Assembly (NCBI RefSeq): GCF_033118175.1
Contig: NC_083692.1
Span: 87,834,501-87,898,500 of the forward strand
Reading direction: 5' to 3'
Source: Dama dama
Lineage: Eukaryota; Chordata; Mammalia; Artiodactyla; Cervidae
DNA length: 64,000 bases
Below the pieces are notes generated by a model. It made no database searches. It saw nothing but the letters and a program-made list of their open reading frames with translations, and was not told the DNA's origin. Shown in pieces: positions 21,175 to 31,134 of the stretch (positions are counted from its first letter, which is position 1; each line of letters opens with the position of its first letter). The position numbers and the translations under genes are program-made.

Positions 21175-21725
21175 TGAAAGAAAGAAACAGAGATAAGTGT
21201 GACCCGGCCTCTGCTTCCAGCACGCTGATGGGGAGGGGAAGGAGGGGTGTGCATTGTAACCTAATCAAAGCCTGAGGCCGGAGGGTGAAGCTGGAAGGGC
21301 GGCATTTAAGCAGAGTGAGGATGGGAATCTGAGCTGGAGACGCAGAGCCTTCTGAGTTCCTAAAGTCACCCTCCCCCGTGAGAGGCTGGCTCTGCCTTAT
21401 CTCTAATGCCTTCTCCCTCCAACATTCTTTCATCCTAAGACGTTTCCAGCCAAAAAAGACTTCCTGAAATTGGGCAGGGAAGCCTAAGGAGGCAAGAACA
21501 ATAGCAGAGCCCCAACTATGGGGCCAGGCTCTTGCGGCACACCTTATCATGCTTAACCCTCCCATGGCCCCAGTATGAGCTAGTTATCAGGGCCCATTTT
21601 ACTAGTGAGAAACTGGGGCAGGGTGGGGATGGGGATGGAGGCTGAGAAAGGTGAAAAGACTACTGCTCCAAGGATAAGAGCTGACAGCACCCCCTCCTCC
21701 CAGCCACAGCACGCCCCTGGAGTAT
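21175..21725. other. mostly unique sequence with a MIR core
   Basis: A diverged antisense MIR is visible at about 21540-21640 ('cttatcatgcttaaccctcc', 'ccattttactagtgagaaac'). The rest is unique GC-rich sequence without recognisable coding potential. Confidence 0.4.
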
Positions 21726-21726
21726 G

Positions 21727-21786
<60 letters not shown>
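21727..21786. repeat. compound (TC)n(AC)n microsatellite
   Basis: About ten TC units (21727-21746) run directly into about twenty AC units (to 21786) without interruption. A pure dinucleotide tract this long is normally polymorphic in length. Confidence 0.98.
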
Positions 21787-21789
<3 letters not shown>

Positions 21790-22217
21790 GGGGTTGGAGG
21801 ACCAGTGGTTGCAGGACACTTTAAAGCCTTTTCTCAACGCGGGGCACTCTTATTCCTGAGATCCCACCCTACTCCATATAAGGCGTATTAAACCAATGGG
21901 TTCTATAGCGATTATGATCTTTACTCTGATTATTCATCTTATTTGTGGTGTTTTTGTTGTGTCTGAAAGCCAGGACATGTTCTTTTTCCCAGTTTCTAAC
22001 ATTGCGTTAAGCTCTCAGTTTTAAGGGCAAAGTGGCCCTATTTATTGGTGGTGGGAGTTGGGGGGAATCTTTTCAGGGTGTGTGATAGCTTTGGGGGTGG
22101 TAACAGGTTGGGGGGGAACCTTTTCCAGGGGTGGTAGCTTTGGGGAGGTGAAGACCCAGGAAGGGGCCCTGGGCTCTAACAGAGACGCGCCTGGTTCCTG
22201 GGGGTAGGGGTGGGCAG

Positions 22218-22435
22218 TGCTGCCCGGAAGCCTGGTTTCACGTGCAAGCTCTGGAGTCAGAGTTCTCTGCTGTACACCCTGTCTCCACTGACACTGTGTG
22301 ACCTGGGGGACGTCATCTCACCTCTCTGAGCCTCACTTTCTTCTTCTGTGAAGCTGGGATCTTAATACCTATCCAACAGGGTCAATGACTACAACATATC
22401 TTGTTGGATGGTGTTCAAGGACCTCTACTGTGTGG
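22218..22435 (+). repeat. MIR SINE
   Basis: Sense MIR landmarks: 'caagctctggagtcagagtt', 'cactgtgtgacctgggggac', 'cacctctctgagcctcactt' and 'cttcttctgtgaagctggga'. Confidence 0.72.
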
Positions 22436-22439
22436 AGAC

Positions 22440-23115
22440 ACATAAGGACTTAACAACTAATGTCTGAACAGGAGCCAGAAATCCTGTTCTGCGGGCCACT
22501 TCGGCACCCCTGGACTCCGGCTATTTTCCTCTGGAGTCATCTTACCTTATCAAGTCACAAGTCCCTGAGTCACCCCCAGCTCTGTGGCCGGCTCCCCAAC
22601 ATACTTCCTGTGGCCCTCCTCCACCCGCCCCATATTGTTCCTTACCCACCACATTCAGGGACGTTTTGTCTCCCTGGGCCTGGCGACTGTGAGCCGCTGG
22701 GAACAGGAACTGCTTAGAGGCCCCCGGTCATTCCCAGGAAGTTCACGTGGAATGCAAGTGGACGTGTCCAGCGGCAGGCCTGTCTGCCCAGCCCGGCCTC
22801 CAGCATCCAAGCCCTGCCTCCCCCGCCCCCACCCATGCCCGAGGGTGGTGACCAGATCAGAGCAAGGGACCCCAGCCAGGCCTAGGGCCTCCCTCTGTGC
22901 CTTTAGAGTCACAGTGACACCCCCCATTCTTGCAGAGTCCTGGATGTGCCCTTAAGGTTTCTGGATCTGGGGAGGTCCAGGGCCTGAGGGATGGGCCAGG
23001 CAACCTGAGTACAGGAGAGGGAAGGGGACCACATGTATTTGCAACACATATATAAGTACATCAGTATTTTAACCACTGGAATGGCCATGCCCACACATAC
23101 TGGCTGAAGGTCAGC
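22440..23115. other. unique GC-rich sequence
   Basis: No repeat or gene is recognised. Overlapping frames of up to 123 codons occur on both strands but are proline-rich without known motifs, so I read them as chance frames in GC-rich DNA. Confidence 0.4.
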
Positions 23116-23119
23116 CCTG

Positions 23120-23372
23120 AGGGTTCAGCCCCCTCTGCCTACTCAAGTGCCACCTCTTCCAGGAAGCCCTCTCTGACCGCTTCAGCCAGGATTTGGTGTC
23201 CTTTCCAGTGGCTGTGCTTAAACCTGTTATAGCACTTGTCACATCATTATCCCCAACACCTATTCCCTTATCTGTCTGACCCTTGAGATATTCTGGGGAG
23301 AGGAGCTCAGACTGTCTTTCTCAGCTTAACCTCAGTGAGAAGGGCTGCACTTTTATGTTAAATGAATAAAAG
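23120..23372 (+). repeat. L2 LINE 3'-end fragment
   Basis: 'ctcaagtgccacctcttcca', 'ggaagccctctctgaccgct', 'tatagcacttgtcacatcat', 'cccttatctgtctgaccctt' and a terminal 'ttaaatgaataaaag' follow the L2 3' end in sense orientation. Confidence 0.72.
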
Positions 23373-23374
23373 GC

Positions 23375-23960
23375 GTCGTGTGTGTCCACAGCCCATCAGG
23401 GCTGGGTTCACATCCCTGCTGCCCCCTCATAGTCAAGGGCTCTGTGGTGTTTGTAAACCACCTTGTGGCCCAATTTCCTCCCCTGACAAACGTGGTGAAC
23501 AGTGGCTGCCTCAAGCATCAGTTGGAACCGTCTGGGCAAAGTGTCTGTCTTTCTCTTTTCACTAACTCTTAGATGAAGCTTGAGTGACCCCCTGTCATTG
23601 GCCCAGACAGAGGAGTAGCTTTAACTTTCTGGTTGGTGGTCTCCTGAGAGACCTCAGTTGAATCTGGCTGCTGCTCAACCCCTTTTCCCTCTGCTAAATG
23701 CAAGACCCACCCCCCTTGTAAACTCCCAGGCCTTGAATTGCGCCACTGATGTACGTGCTGCCCTGTCATCAACAGGGAACAGCTTATATTTATAAAGAGA
23801 CTTGGAAGTCACAAATCTGATCTTCATCTCCACAAGCATTGGTAACATCAATCACAGAAGTCTTCCATTGAACAGATGAGAAAATCAAGGCTCCCAGAAT
23901 CCCACAGTGTGAACTATGTGTAGATGACTACGGATGCGCCAAGATCCTGCTTGCACTCAT
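23375..23960. other. unique sequence, no feature recognised
   Basis: I recognise no gene here. A weak antisense MIR-like core ('tgaacagatgagaaaatcaa') appears at about 23865-23900. Confidence 0.35.
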
Positions 23961-23977
23961 TAGCATTTTGACCTGAA

Positions 23978-24184
23978 AGTGTTAGTCACTCCTGTCTGAC
24001 TCTTTTTGACCCCGTGGACTGTAGCCTGCCAGACTCCTCTGTGCATGGGATTCCCCAGGCAAGAATACTGGAGTGCGCAGTCATTCCCTTCTCCAGGGGA
24101 TCTTCCTGACCCAGGGATCGAACCTGGGTCTCCTGCATTGCATACAGATTCTTTACCATCTGAGCCACCAGGGAAGTCCAAAGT
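23978..24184 (-). repeat. Bov-A2 SINE with target-site duplication
   Basis: An antisense copy has 'gttagtcactcctgtctgac', 'ttccccaggcaagaatactg', 'agggatcgaacctgggtctc' and 'atctgagccaccagggaagt'. ATTTTGACCTGAA (23965-23977) and ATTTTGACCGGAA (24185-24197) form a 13-bp target-site duplication with one mismatch. Confidence 0.96.
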
Positions 24185-24212
24185 ATTTTGACCGGAAGGA
24201 AAGCCCAAAGTA

Positions 24213-24292
24213 TTGGGTTGGCCAAAAAGTTCATTCGGGTTTTTCCATAAGACGTTACAGAAAAACCCAAACAAAATTCTTGGCTAACCCAA
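24213..24292. mobile_element. mariner-derived palindromic MITE (possible mir-2284/2285-type hairpin)
   Basis: An 80-bp near-palindrome is flanked by TA on both sides (24211-24212 and 24293-24294). The left arm starts TTGGGTTGGCCAAAAAGTTC and the reverse complement of the right arm starts TTGGGTTAGCCAAGAATTTT. The 33-bp arms agree at about 27 positions around a short loop. This is the ruminant mariner short-palindrome type. From memory, bovine mir-2284/2285 family hairpins derive from this element, and the AAAGTTCATTCGGGTTTTTC arm resembles their mature sequences. Transcription and processing at this locus are not shown. Confidence 0.85.
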
Positions 24293-24299
24293 TAAACAG

Positions 24300-24915
24300 A
24301 ATGATTCGTTAATGGTGTGACTTGAGGCCAAGAAGGTGGGAGAGGAAATTGAGGGATAGCAAGGAGGCTTTTCCAGGCTTTTGAAACCCGATCCCACAGG
24401 TGATCACCCCCTCTACCGACAGTTAGACCTGGAAAAGCAAACACACATCTCGCCCTTGCTGCCTCCCTGGCCCTGGGAGGATGCAGGGAGAAACTTGGCC
24501 CTGGGTCTGTACCAAGCTGGCGCTCCACCCTTCATTTTTATAAGTTCAGGCAGGAGAAGAGGCTGGGAGAAAAATCTGCTACTAATAAGGAAATCAATTA
24601 GTTGGTGTGCGTGTCACGAAAAACTTCAATAAAGATCTGCCTTTCGGGGATTTTTTTCCTTCCCCTTTTTTTCTCCCCCCAAAGAGACCTGGCTGAGGCC
24701 AGAATGTGTTTCCAGCACCCTCCCATCAGAGGGCGGCGACGCTGCTGTGTCTGGAGTTGATTACAGGAGGGATACACTCGCCGCCCAGCTGGCATTGTGG
24801 GTGCCTATGGGGTCCCCTCCTGTGCCTGGCTGGACCACACCCATGGCCGGTCAGGGAGGAGGGGTCGTGCCCACCCTGTCTGCTAATCAACAAGGCTAAG
24901 AAGAGGCTTCATGGC
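24300..24915. other. unique sequence with conserved-looking blocks
   Basis: No repeat is recognised from 24306 to 24915. AT-rich motif clusters (around 24575-24640, including AATCAATTAG and AATAAAGAT) and a GC-rich block at 24715-24890 with a CTCF-like site look more like regulatory DNA than decayed repeat. No ORF is convincing. Confidence 0.4.
24721..24737 (+). promoter_or_regulatory. CTCF-like motif
   Basis: The sequence CCCATCAGAGGGCGGC fits the CTCF core pattern CCASYAGRGGGCRS well. It lies in unique sequence, but a single motif match is weak evidence of occupancy. Confidence 0.35.
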
Positions 24916-24916
24916 C

Positions 24917-25107
24917 CTCCAACACACACAATGACACACACACACACACACACACACAGTCTACATAAACACATTATCTCTCACAGTAACATACAGACAG
25001 CCCAAATGCACACAGACCCACATATCACAACCCACATACATGCACACATACAATTACACACATCCACTCACCCCCAAGCACATATCTACATATTCTCAAT
25101 CGCCCTT
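24917..25107. repeat. CA-rich low-complexity tract, left part
   Basis: A pure (CA)n core at about 24936-24957 continues into a long, impure, G-poor CA-rich stretch (repeated CACACA, CATACA, CACATA patches). Confidence 0.85.
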
Positions 25108-25115
25108 CTCCATAT

Positions 25116-25312
25116 ACGCTAGTGGTAAAGAATCCCCCTGCCAATGCAGGAGACACAAGAGACGCGGGTTTGATCCCTGGGTTGGAAAGATCCCCCAGAG
25201 AAGGAAATGGCAACCCCTTCCAGTATTCTTGTCTGGAAAATTCCATGGACAGAGAAGCCTGGCAGGTTATAGTCCATAGGGTCACAAAGAGTCGGACGTG
25301 ATTGAAGCAACT
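25116..25312 (+). repeat. Bov-A2 SINE splitting a CA-rich tract
   Basis: A sense copy has 'agtggtaaagaatccccctg', 'gggtttgatccctgggttgg', 'ggaaatggcaaccccttcca', 'ccatggacagagaagcctgg' and 'gggtcacaaagagtcggacg'. The first bases of the family are missing or diverged, and both flanks are CA-rich. Confidence 0.92.
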
Positions 25313-25318
25313 TAGATG

Positions 25319-25540
25319 ATGATACACACATATAATCATACACATACACTGATCATCAACACCCACACATACAATCATCCACACATAATCCATCTACTCT
25401 CACATGTGCAGTTATTCCCACATACTCACCATCCCCCACATCCAGTCACATGGTAATCACACACAGTCACTCATGTAATTTACACACAGACACCTAATTG
25501 CCTACAATCACGCACACAATCACACACATACCCTTGATGT
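25319..25540. repeat. CA-rich low-complexity tract, right part
   Basis: The tract continues with 'gatacacacatataatcata', 'aacacccacacatacaatca' and 'aatcacacacagtcactc' units, again with few G on the plus strand, and fades out near 25540. Confidence 0.8.
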
Positions 25541-25584
25541 GTGAATCCAAGAATATCTGAGCTAGGACTGAACTTGAACGTTCT

Positions 25585-25665
25585 CATTTCCAACCTCCCC
25601 TCGCATTACTATTAGAGAAACTGAGGCCAGAGAGAAAGCGTGAATTGCACAAATGGTGCTTCTCT
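25585..25665 (-). repeat. MIR SINE core fragment
   Basis: 'actattagagaaactgaggc' followed by 'cagagagaaagcgtgaattg' is an antisense MIR core. Confidence 0.5.
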
Positions 25666-25878
25666 ATCCTTCCCCACCTGGTGAAAGATGTCTTGGGATG
25701 AGAAATGTTGAGTAGGGATCCAAGGCTGAGAGAAGGCAGGAGACAGAAACTCATGAGGAGCCCAGCCCCCAAAGAAGATGAGCCAAATCTTCTAAGAAGG
25801 GAAGGGAAAAATAACAACCAGGAAGCACTCTACATCACTCCCCCAATCTCTGCCTAGCCATGAGAAGAACACCATCTA

Positions 25879-26110
25879 AGCACAAAGACTGTGGGCTCAC
25901 TGGGGAGACGGGTCAGGGTGCCTGAAACTTGGCTCTGCCATTCATTCGCTGGGTGACCTAGAGTAAGGTAATTCACCTCTCTGAGCCTCAGTTTTCTCAA
26001 GTATAAAATGGGAATAAAACTGACCTCACAGAGTTGGAGGGAGGGATAATGTTCATGTCTCCAGAGCACCTAGCACTGTGTCTCGTAAGTAGCAGGCACA
26101 ATCCATCCTA
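25879..26110 (+). repeat. MIR SINE, nearly full length
   Basis: Sense MIR order: 'acaaagactgtgggctcact', 'cttggctctgccattcattc', 'tgggtgacctagagtaaggt', 'ctctgagcctcagttttctc', 'aagtataaaatgggaataaa' and 'cacctagcactgtgtctcgt'. Confidence 0.85.
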
Positions 26111-26203
26111 CCTCCTTTTCCTTCAGTTCCTCACACAGACCGCAGTTTTGCCATGTGATCTGGTGAGTCCCTTCCCTTTTTAGGCTCCAACTTCCCCATC
26201 TAA

Positions 26204-26418
26204 TGCTTCCCTGGTGGCTCAGAAGGTAAAGAATCTACCTGTAATGTGAGAGACTAGGTTTGATCCCTGGGTCAGGAAGATCCCCTGGAGAAGGGAATGG
26301 CTACCCACTCAAGTGTTCTTCTCCTGGGGAATCCCATGGACAGAGGAGCCTGGCAGGTTACAGTCCATGAGGTTGCAAAGAGTCGGACACAACTGAGTGA
26401 CTTTCACTTTCACACTTT
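26204..26418 (+). repeat. Bov-A2 SINE with perfect target-site duplication
   Basis: A complete sense copy runs from 'tgcttccctggtggctcaga' to 'gtcggacacaactgagtgac' and 'tttcactttcacac'. TTCCCCATCTAA lies on both sides (26192-26203 and 26419-26430), a perfect 12-bp target-site duplication. Confidence 0.97.
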
Positions 26419-26434
26419 TTCCCCATCTAAAGGG

Positions 26435-27160
26435 ATCTCTAAGGCCAAATAGTAATGAGTTCCTCTGCTAAACAGAGTGGACCTAGGTGGTAACCAAGGC
26501 AATGGTCTGGAACTTGCCCCTGAAACCCCAGGCCTTCAGTTAGAGGGGAGCAGGGTTATTGCCCCTCAGAGCGAAGGCTCTGAGAGGAACTCAGCCTTTG
26601 TCAGACCCTGCCTGGTGAGGCTGGTATTTGAAATATTCTTCCGAACAGTTGAGAGACACTGGGAGGTCTCAGGGCAAGCGGGGAGGAGGGATCTGGTTGC
26701 CTAGGAAACCATGTGTTTTCACTTTTCTAAGACAGGGGGCGCCTGAAGAGGAAGGCCTGGGGTGCACCAAGTGGAGGGGAATGGGGTAAGCTGAGGGGGA
26801 AGGGAGGAAGCCAGTGAGAGGCTTGAGGGTAACAGTTACGATAGGCCCCAAATGCCTGTGGGCAAATGGTAGACCCAGAACAACCAAAATACTCACCAAA
26901 AATAGAGTCCTAGGCCCTGCCCAGGACTCACTAAGCAGTAAGGCAGGAAGCTGGACAGGGAGATGAAAGTCTGCCTTATTCACCCAGCTCCTGGCCTGGG
27001 AAATTGGGGAGAGTCAAATCAGGAAGAAGGACATCGAGGCTAAGCCTGGTCCTCTAGGACTCTGGTGTTCTCATTCATAAAAATAGGGCGAGAGGAGGGA
27101 GAGACAAATAGAAGCCAAGGCTCCCCACAACTCTTACTCTGAGGCTCCAGCAGGAAGGCA
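26435..27160. other. unique sequence with a CTCF-like motif
   Basis: I recognise no repeat or gene. The only motif of note is the CTCF-like core at 26727-26746, listed separately. Confidence 0.4.
26727..26746 (+). promoter_or_regulatory. CTCF-like motif
   Basis: The stretch TAAGACAGGGGGCGCCTGAA contains the strong CTCF core CAGGGGGCGC. Upstream positions fit less well. Occupancy is inferred only. Confidence 0.35.
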
Positions 27161-27164
27161 GCAG

Positions 27165-27330
27165 CCTGGGCTTCTATGACAGGATGATCTGGGCTCAAAT
27201 TCCAGATCTCCCAGTTACTGATGTGGTCGTGGCCGAGTCATTTGCCCGAGCTGCAGTTTACTTGACTATAAGATGGGTATAAACCTATTATTATTATTTA
27301 TCATCATTATTATCTTTTTTTTTTTTTTTA
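27165..27330 (+). repeat. MIR SINE followed by a T-run
   Basis: Sense MIR phrases 'gatctgggctcaaattccag', 'gtggccgagtcatttgcccg' and 'actataagatgggtataaac' lead into (TTA)n and a T-run at about 27316-27330. Confidence 0.65.
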
Positions 27331-27394
27331 GTGTGGTGAACTAAGAGTCATGTAATATGAAACCTGCTCTTCGGTTCTTGCCTTGGGGTGTAAG

Positions 27395-27690
27395 AACCTT
27401 CTCCACCTGGCCCCAGCTCATCCTTTCATCATCACCTCCCCCAAAGCCCCTCCATCCTTCCATCACTGGGCCTCCAGGCTTTGCCTGTGCTGGGCTCTCA
27501 GCCTTTCTCCTCTTTTCTTCCTTTTATCCACCCCCGACCAGTTCAGACATCCCCTCCTGAGTGATCCCTGGCTTCACTCCTCCCACAGAACCACAATGCC
27601 TGCTCTATCCCTGCTGGAGTTCCTCATCACTGCCTCTCAGCATTTCATGCCCCAGGCATTGGCAGTGGGCAGTGGGCAGTGCGGGGGTGG
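27395..27690 (+). repeat. L2 LINE fragment
   Basis: 'ctccacctggccccagctca', 'ccaggctttgcctgtgctgg' and 'cctgagtgatccctggcttc' follow the L2 3' region in sense orientation, followed by CCTGCTCTATCCCTG-type sequence. It is diverged. Confidence 0.5.
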
Positions 27691-28169
27691 TTCTGTTGTT
27701 AGCTGCACATAATCTGCACTCAGACTCACCCTCAGCTGTCCCCTGCAGGACTGACCTCCCTTGCAACCCCAGAGAGCAGGTTAGATCACTTGCCCCCATC
27801 CCAAGCGTCTTTACCTGTGACCTCCCGGGTTGCTAAAAACACAGCCGCCTGCAGCAGGGAGCGGGCAGAGAGGTGACTCCTTGTCCTTTTTTCGTGTAGA
27901 AGACTCCAGTCCCACCACTAGCTAGGGGGCAAAGGTGGTCCTGGGTGGCACCTTAGAGAGAGAGGAGGACTCCTGTAATCTAAGATGAAGAGGGCATTCT
28001 AAGCAGCCATCTTTGCGGCCGGGGCCTGGGTCCCCACAGACCACTCTGGAGGTTGGCACCCTGAGGGGCTCAGCCGGCCCGCCTCTTTGCCGCAGCCACC
28101 CAGCCACTGAGAAACGAATGCCTCTCTAGACCCCGGAAGGGGAAGATCCTGACAGGGGTCGGGGAGTGG

Positions 28170-28235
28170 CTCTGGCCAGTTGCATTCTTCTCTGGGCCCC
28201 AAGTATCTCTTCTATAAAATGGGGATGGGGCAATC
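28170..28235 (+). repeat. MIR core remnant beside the CpG island
   Basis: 'cttctctgggccccaagtat' and 'cttctataaaatggggatgg' match the sense MIR core. It ends where the CpG-rich sequence begins. Confidence 0.45.
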
Positions 28236-28239
28236 TCCC

Positions 28240-28720
28240 AAAGAAAAACGCCCTTGCGGCAGTTCCAAGTTGGCCGGCTCCTCCCACGTCAGCAGCCAAG
28301 GCGGGTGGGGGGCGGCTTGGGGTCCCTGCCCTCCCAGAGGCCCCCCCACCCGCCAGCAGCCCCATCTCCCACACCCTCCCCAGACCCCAGGGGGGCACGC
28401 GGGGAGGGCTTGGTGGGGCAGAAGTGCAGCTCTGCTCCGCGGGACACCCCCACCCCAGCTTTGCCCTCAGGGAGCCCAGAGGGACCAGGGCGCCAGTGTG
28501 GAGCCAGGAGCCGGAGCCGGTTAGGGGGGAAGGCTGGCCAGCCCGGGCCACGGCAGGAGACAGCGCGGAGACAGGCGCGATAAGGGCGGCTCCGCGGGTG
28601 GCCCCTCCCCGGCCCCACCGGGTCGAGAAAACCGAACTCCAGCATCCGGTGGCGGGCGGCGCGGGGAGGGCCGGCGGGGCGCAGGCTGGGGCGCGAGTGG
28701 CGAGCGTGGGACTCCTTCCC
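28240..28720. promoter_or_regulatory. CpG island, candidate promoter or first exon
   Basis: CpG dinucleotides are dense here and sparse on both sides. Examples are GGCGGGCGGCGCGGGG, GGGCGCGAGTGGCGAGCG and GCGCGATAAGGGCGGC. GC-box-like patches occur on both strands, and I see no TATA box. A 235-codon plus-strand frame (28166-28873) and several overlapping minus-strand frames cross the island. They begin in a MIR remnant and have alanine/glycine/proline-rich composition typical of chance frames in GC-rich DNA. The island could be a promoter, an alternative first exon or an unmethylated enhancer. Neither strand nor gene can be assigned. Confidence 0.7.
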
Positions 28721-28724
28721 TGGG

Positions 28725-29280
28725 CTTACCCTGTTAGGACCCTGCCTCCGCCTCCCAGAGGCTGGGGATCCTCCCTACCCAGTGGCGTCCATCCCCCTGG
28801 GACAGGCCTAGGACAGGGCTCTCAGTCTTGGGGGCTCCGTGGTCCAGGAACTAGGGCAAGCAGGGGTTGGTAGGAACTTTGAATGGAGGGGCCTGAAGCC
28901 AGGAGGCCCTAGCACCCCACTGCCAGCTGGCTGTCCTCAACTGGGGGAAAGAGGTGTTGGGCTCCGAAGAACAGTTGCATTGGGGTGGTGGTCAGGAATA
29001 GAGGCTTCCTGCCCTGAGGGACTCCCCATCCTGAAAGGATGCTCTGTGGAACCTCACTGCAGCTCAATAGGGGTGCACTTTAAGACTCCGGAGGCTGGCA
29101 AAGGTCTGCTTACCAGCGCTGACTGACCACACACTGTGCCCAACAATTATTACTATTATTCTTTGAAATAGACTGAGAGACAGGCTTGAGGAAGGCCTCT
29201 GTTCCCTTCAAGGATCACACTCCGTCTTTCTACAGCTTCTTGCTCAATAGGCCACCCTTGCTCCGTATACTTCTTTTCAT
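28725..29280. other. unique sequence right of the CpG island
   Basis: No repeat or exon is recognised. On the minus strand CAGGGTAAGCC at about 28724-28733 would make a fair 5' splice site, but I see no supporting first exon. Confidence 0.3.
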
Positions 29281-29284
29281 CCTA

Positions 29285-29560
29285 TTGTATGTGTATTTTT
29301 TCACTAATACACATTCATGCAAATTTACTAGGCACTTACTCCATGCCAGGCACCGTGCCTGGCATTGCAGTTTCTGGAGGACACAGCAGAACTGGTCCCG
29401 GCCTCCCACAGTATTTCACATTCTAAAGAGAAAGACAAATAACACACACAATTAAAAACTTATTTGCAGCTCTGAGGAGTGTTTTGTAGTGGGGTACAGT
29501 GCATATGAAACAAGAGAACAGCCCTACTTCGGACGGGGGGCACGGGGTTCAGGGACACTT
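29285..29560 (+). repeat. ancient repeat of the 'caggcaccgtgcctggc' type
   Basis: 'tactaggcacttactccatg', 'ccaggcaccgtgcctggcat', 'aggacacagcagaactggtc' and 'tcacattctaaagagaaaga' follow the same old dispersed repeat as at 5520-5985. I cannot name the family with certainty. Confidence 0.4.
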
Positions 29561-29577
29561 CCTTTAGAAGGTAGTTT

Positions 29578-29818
29578 ATACATATTTATTTGTTTATCTG
29601 GCTGGGTCGGGTCTTAGTTTCGGCACACGGGATCCTCATTTTGTCATGAAGGATCTTTTATCGCAGTACACTTGTTGCGGGCACACAGACTCTAGTTGTG
29701 GTTCGTGGGTTTAGTTGTTCCACAGCACATGGAATCTTAGTTCCCCAGCCAGGAATCAAACCTGTGTTCCCTGCATTGCAAGGCAGATTCTTAACCACTG
29801 GACCACCAGGGAAGTCCC
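29578..29818 (-). repeat. CHR-type SINE with target-site duplication
   Basis: An antisense copy reads 'gtcttagtttcggcacacgg', 'tctagttgtggttcgtgggt', 'ttccccagccaggaatcaaa' and 'taaccactggaccaccaggg'. CTTTAGAAGGTAGTTT (29562-29577) and CTTTAGAAGGCAGTTT (29819-29834) form a 16-bp target-site duplication with one mismatch. Confidence 0.95.
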
Positions 29819-29834
29819 CTTTAGAAGGCAGTTT

Positions 29835-30575
29835 GCCCAGAGATCCAAAGGCTGGGCAGACTAAGGAGAAAAGAATAAGGTATGGGCTGTGAGGATACTC
29901 TGTGCGAAGATGCTGAAGCTGGGATAGGGCACCCCCAGAGGTCAGAGAAGCTTGACACAGGCCCCCTTTTCAGAACAGGGGCCCCAAACAAGAATGGGCA
30001 GTGGGTAGAGGCCAAGAGGCATCAAAGACTGGTGGTCTATGGTAGGGATGGTGATGAGATGGCAGAGAATGTTAGAAATCTGGGAGCGCCGTGACCTGGG
30101 TGTATTTAAGTGTCCTTTGGCCACTGTGTGGTGAATGAACTCGAAGGGGTTGGGACAGAGGGGGTGGGCAGACAGGAGGCTGTGGCAGGTGCCCATGAAA
30201 GAGATGCCAGGGCCTCAGTTGGTCCATTTGGCTTCTGCCTCATCTCTCCATTGAATTGGTTTTGAGAGGTTCATAGGTGACGTCTGTGTGGCCAAACCCC
30301 ACATGATCGTCTCTGCTGGCCTTTCCCTTCCTGAATGCCCACTCTGTGCCCAGCATCATGCTAGCTTCAGGCTCACTTCCCTGCCTGCACCCTCCGCCCC
30401 CACCACACACACACACAATCTGTCCAGACAGAGTCACCCATGGTCACAGACTCAACCACCCCCGTACACAAATGACTCTCAAATTTTTTCACCCTCAGTC
30501 CAAATACCTTTGTCTGCTACATAGTGGACATCCCACCTGGCTTTTCTTGGTCTCCCTGAAGGCATCCTGTCCCCA
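29835..30575. other. unique sequence, possible old repeat remains
   Basis: The part to about 30200 may continue the ancient repeat interrupted by the CHR SINE, but the resemblance is weak. A (CA)n-like patch lies at about 30404-30416. No coding feature is seen. Confidence 0.35.
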
Positions 30576-30579
30576 GAGG

Positions 30580-31015
30580 ACCTGTTTAGATCCTGCACCC
30601 TCCACCCCCAGCCAGATACTTGAGTCCACCTTGACCCCTCCTGCTCTCTCTCACAATCACCTGACTCCATCCATCCCCCTCCCATCTGAAACTCATCAGC
30701 TCTTTTCCCGTCCCATACCAACTGCTTCTCTAAAACACAGATCTGTCTTCTGCTCTCCTCTTCGCACTGGTTCTCTGGTTCCTGATCAGCCTCAGAACAA
30801 GCCCAGGTTTCCTGGCACAGCTCCCTTGCCTTCTGAGGTCCAGGACTTACAGTCTCATCTCCCACCAGCCCTCCCCAGCCCTCACACTGCTATTCTCTAG
30901 ACACGTGTTTGCACAGTCTCGCTCTTCTGCCTAGTGATCGCCAGGCTCTGCTCAGAAACCTCCTCTGGGAAGCCTCCCTTGACTCCTGGCTCTGCTTGCT
31001 CCCTGTATTTCTCCA
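30580..31015 (+). repeat. possible L2 LINE fragment
   Basis: 'gaaacctcctctgggaagcc' followed by 'tcccttgactcctggctctg' near the right end fits the L2 3' region. The left part ('aaactcatcagctcttttcc', 'ttctctggttcctgatcagc') is compatible with L2 but not diagnostic. Confidence 0.35.
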
Positions 31016-31063
31016 ACTTGGTGTTGGTGATGGATGGGAAAGACAGAACTTTGCCTTTCCTCT

Positions 31064-31130
31064 ATGGTCAGGACTACAGTCCATGGGGTCACAAAGAGTC
31101 AGACACGTCTGAAGAGACTTCGCACTCACA
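31064..31130 (+). repeat. Bov-A2 SINE 3' fragment
   Basis: 'ggactacagtccatggggtc', 'acaaagagtcagacacgtct' and 'gaagagactt' are the last third of a sense Bov-A2. The rest of the element is missing. Confidence 0.88.
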
Positions 31131-31134
31131 CACG

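Noticed and set aside
28166..28873. 235-codon plus-strand frame across the first CpG island
   Set aside because: It starts in a MIR remnant, has other long frames overlapping it on both strands, is dominated by A, G and P, and shows no domain. Long frames are expected by chance in GC-rich DNA.
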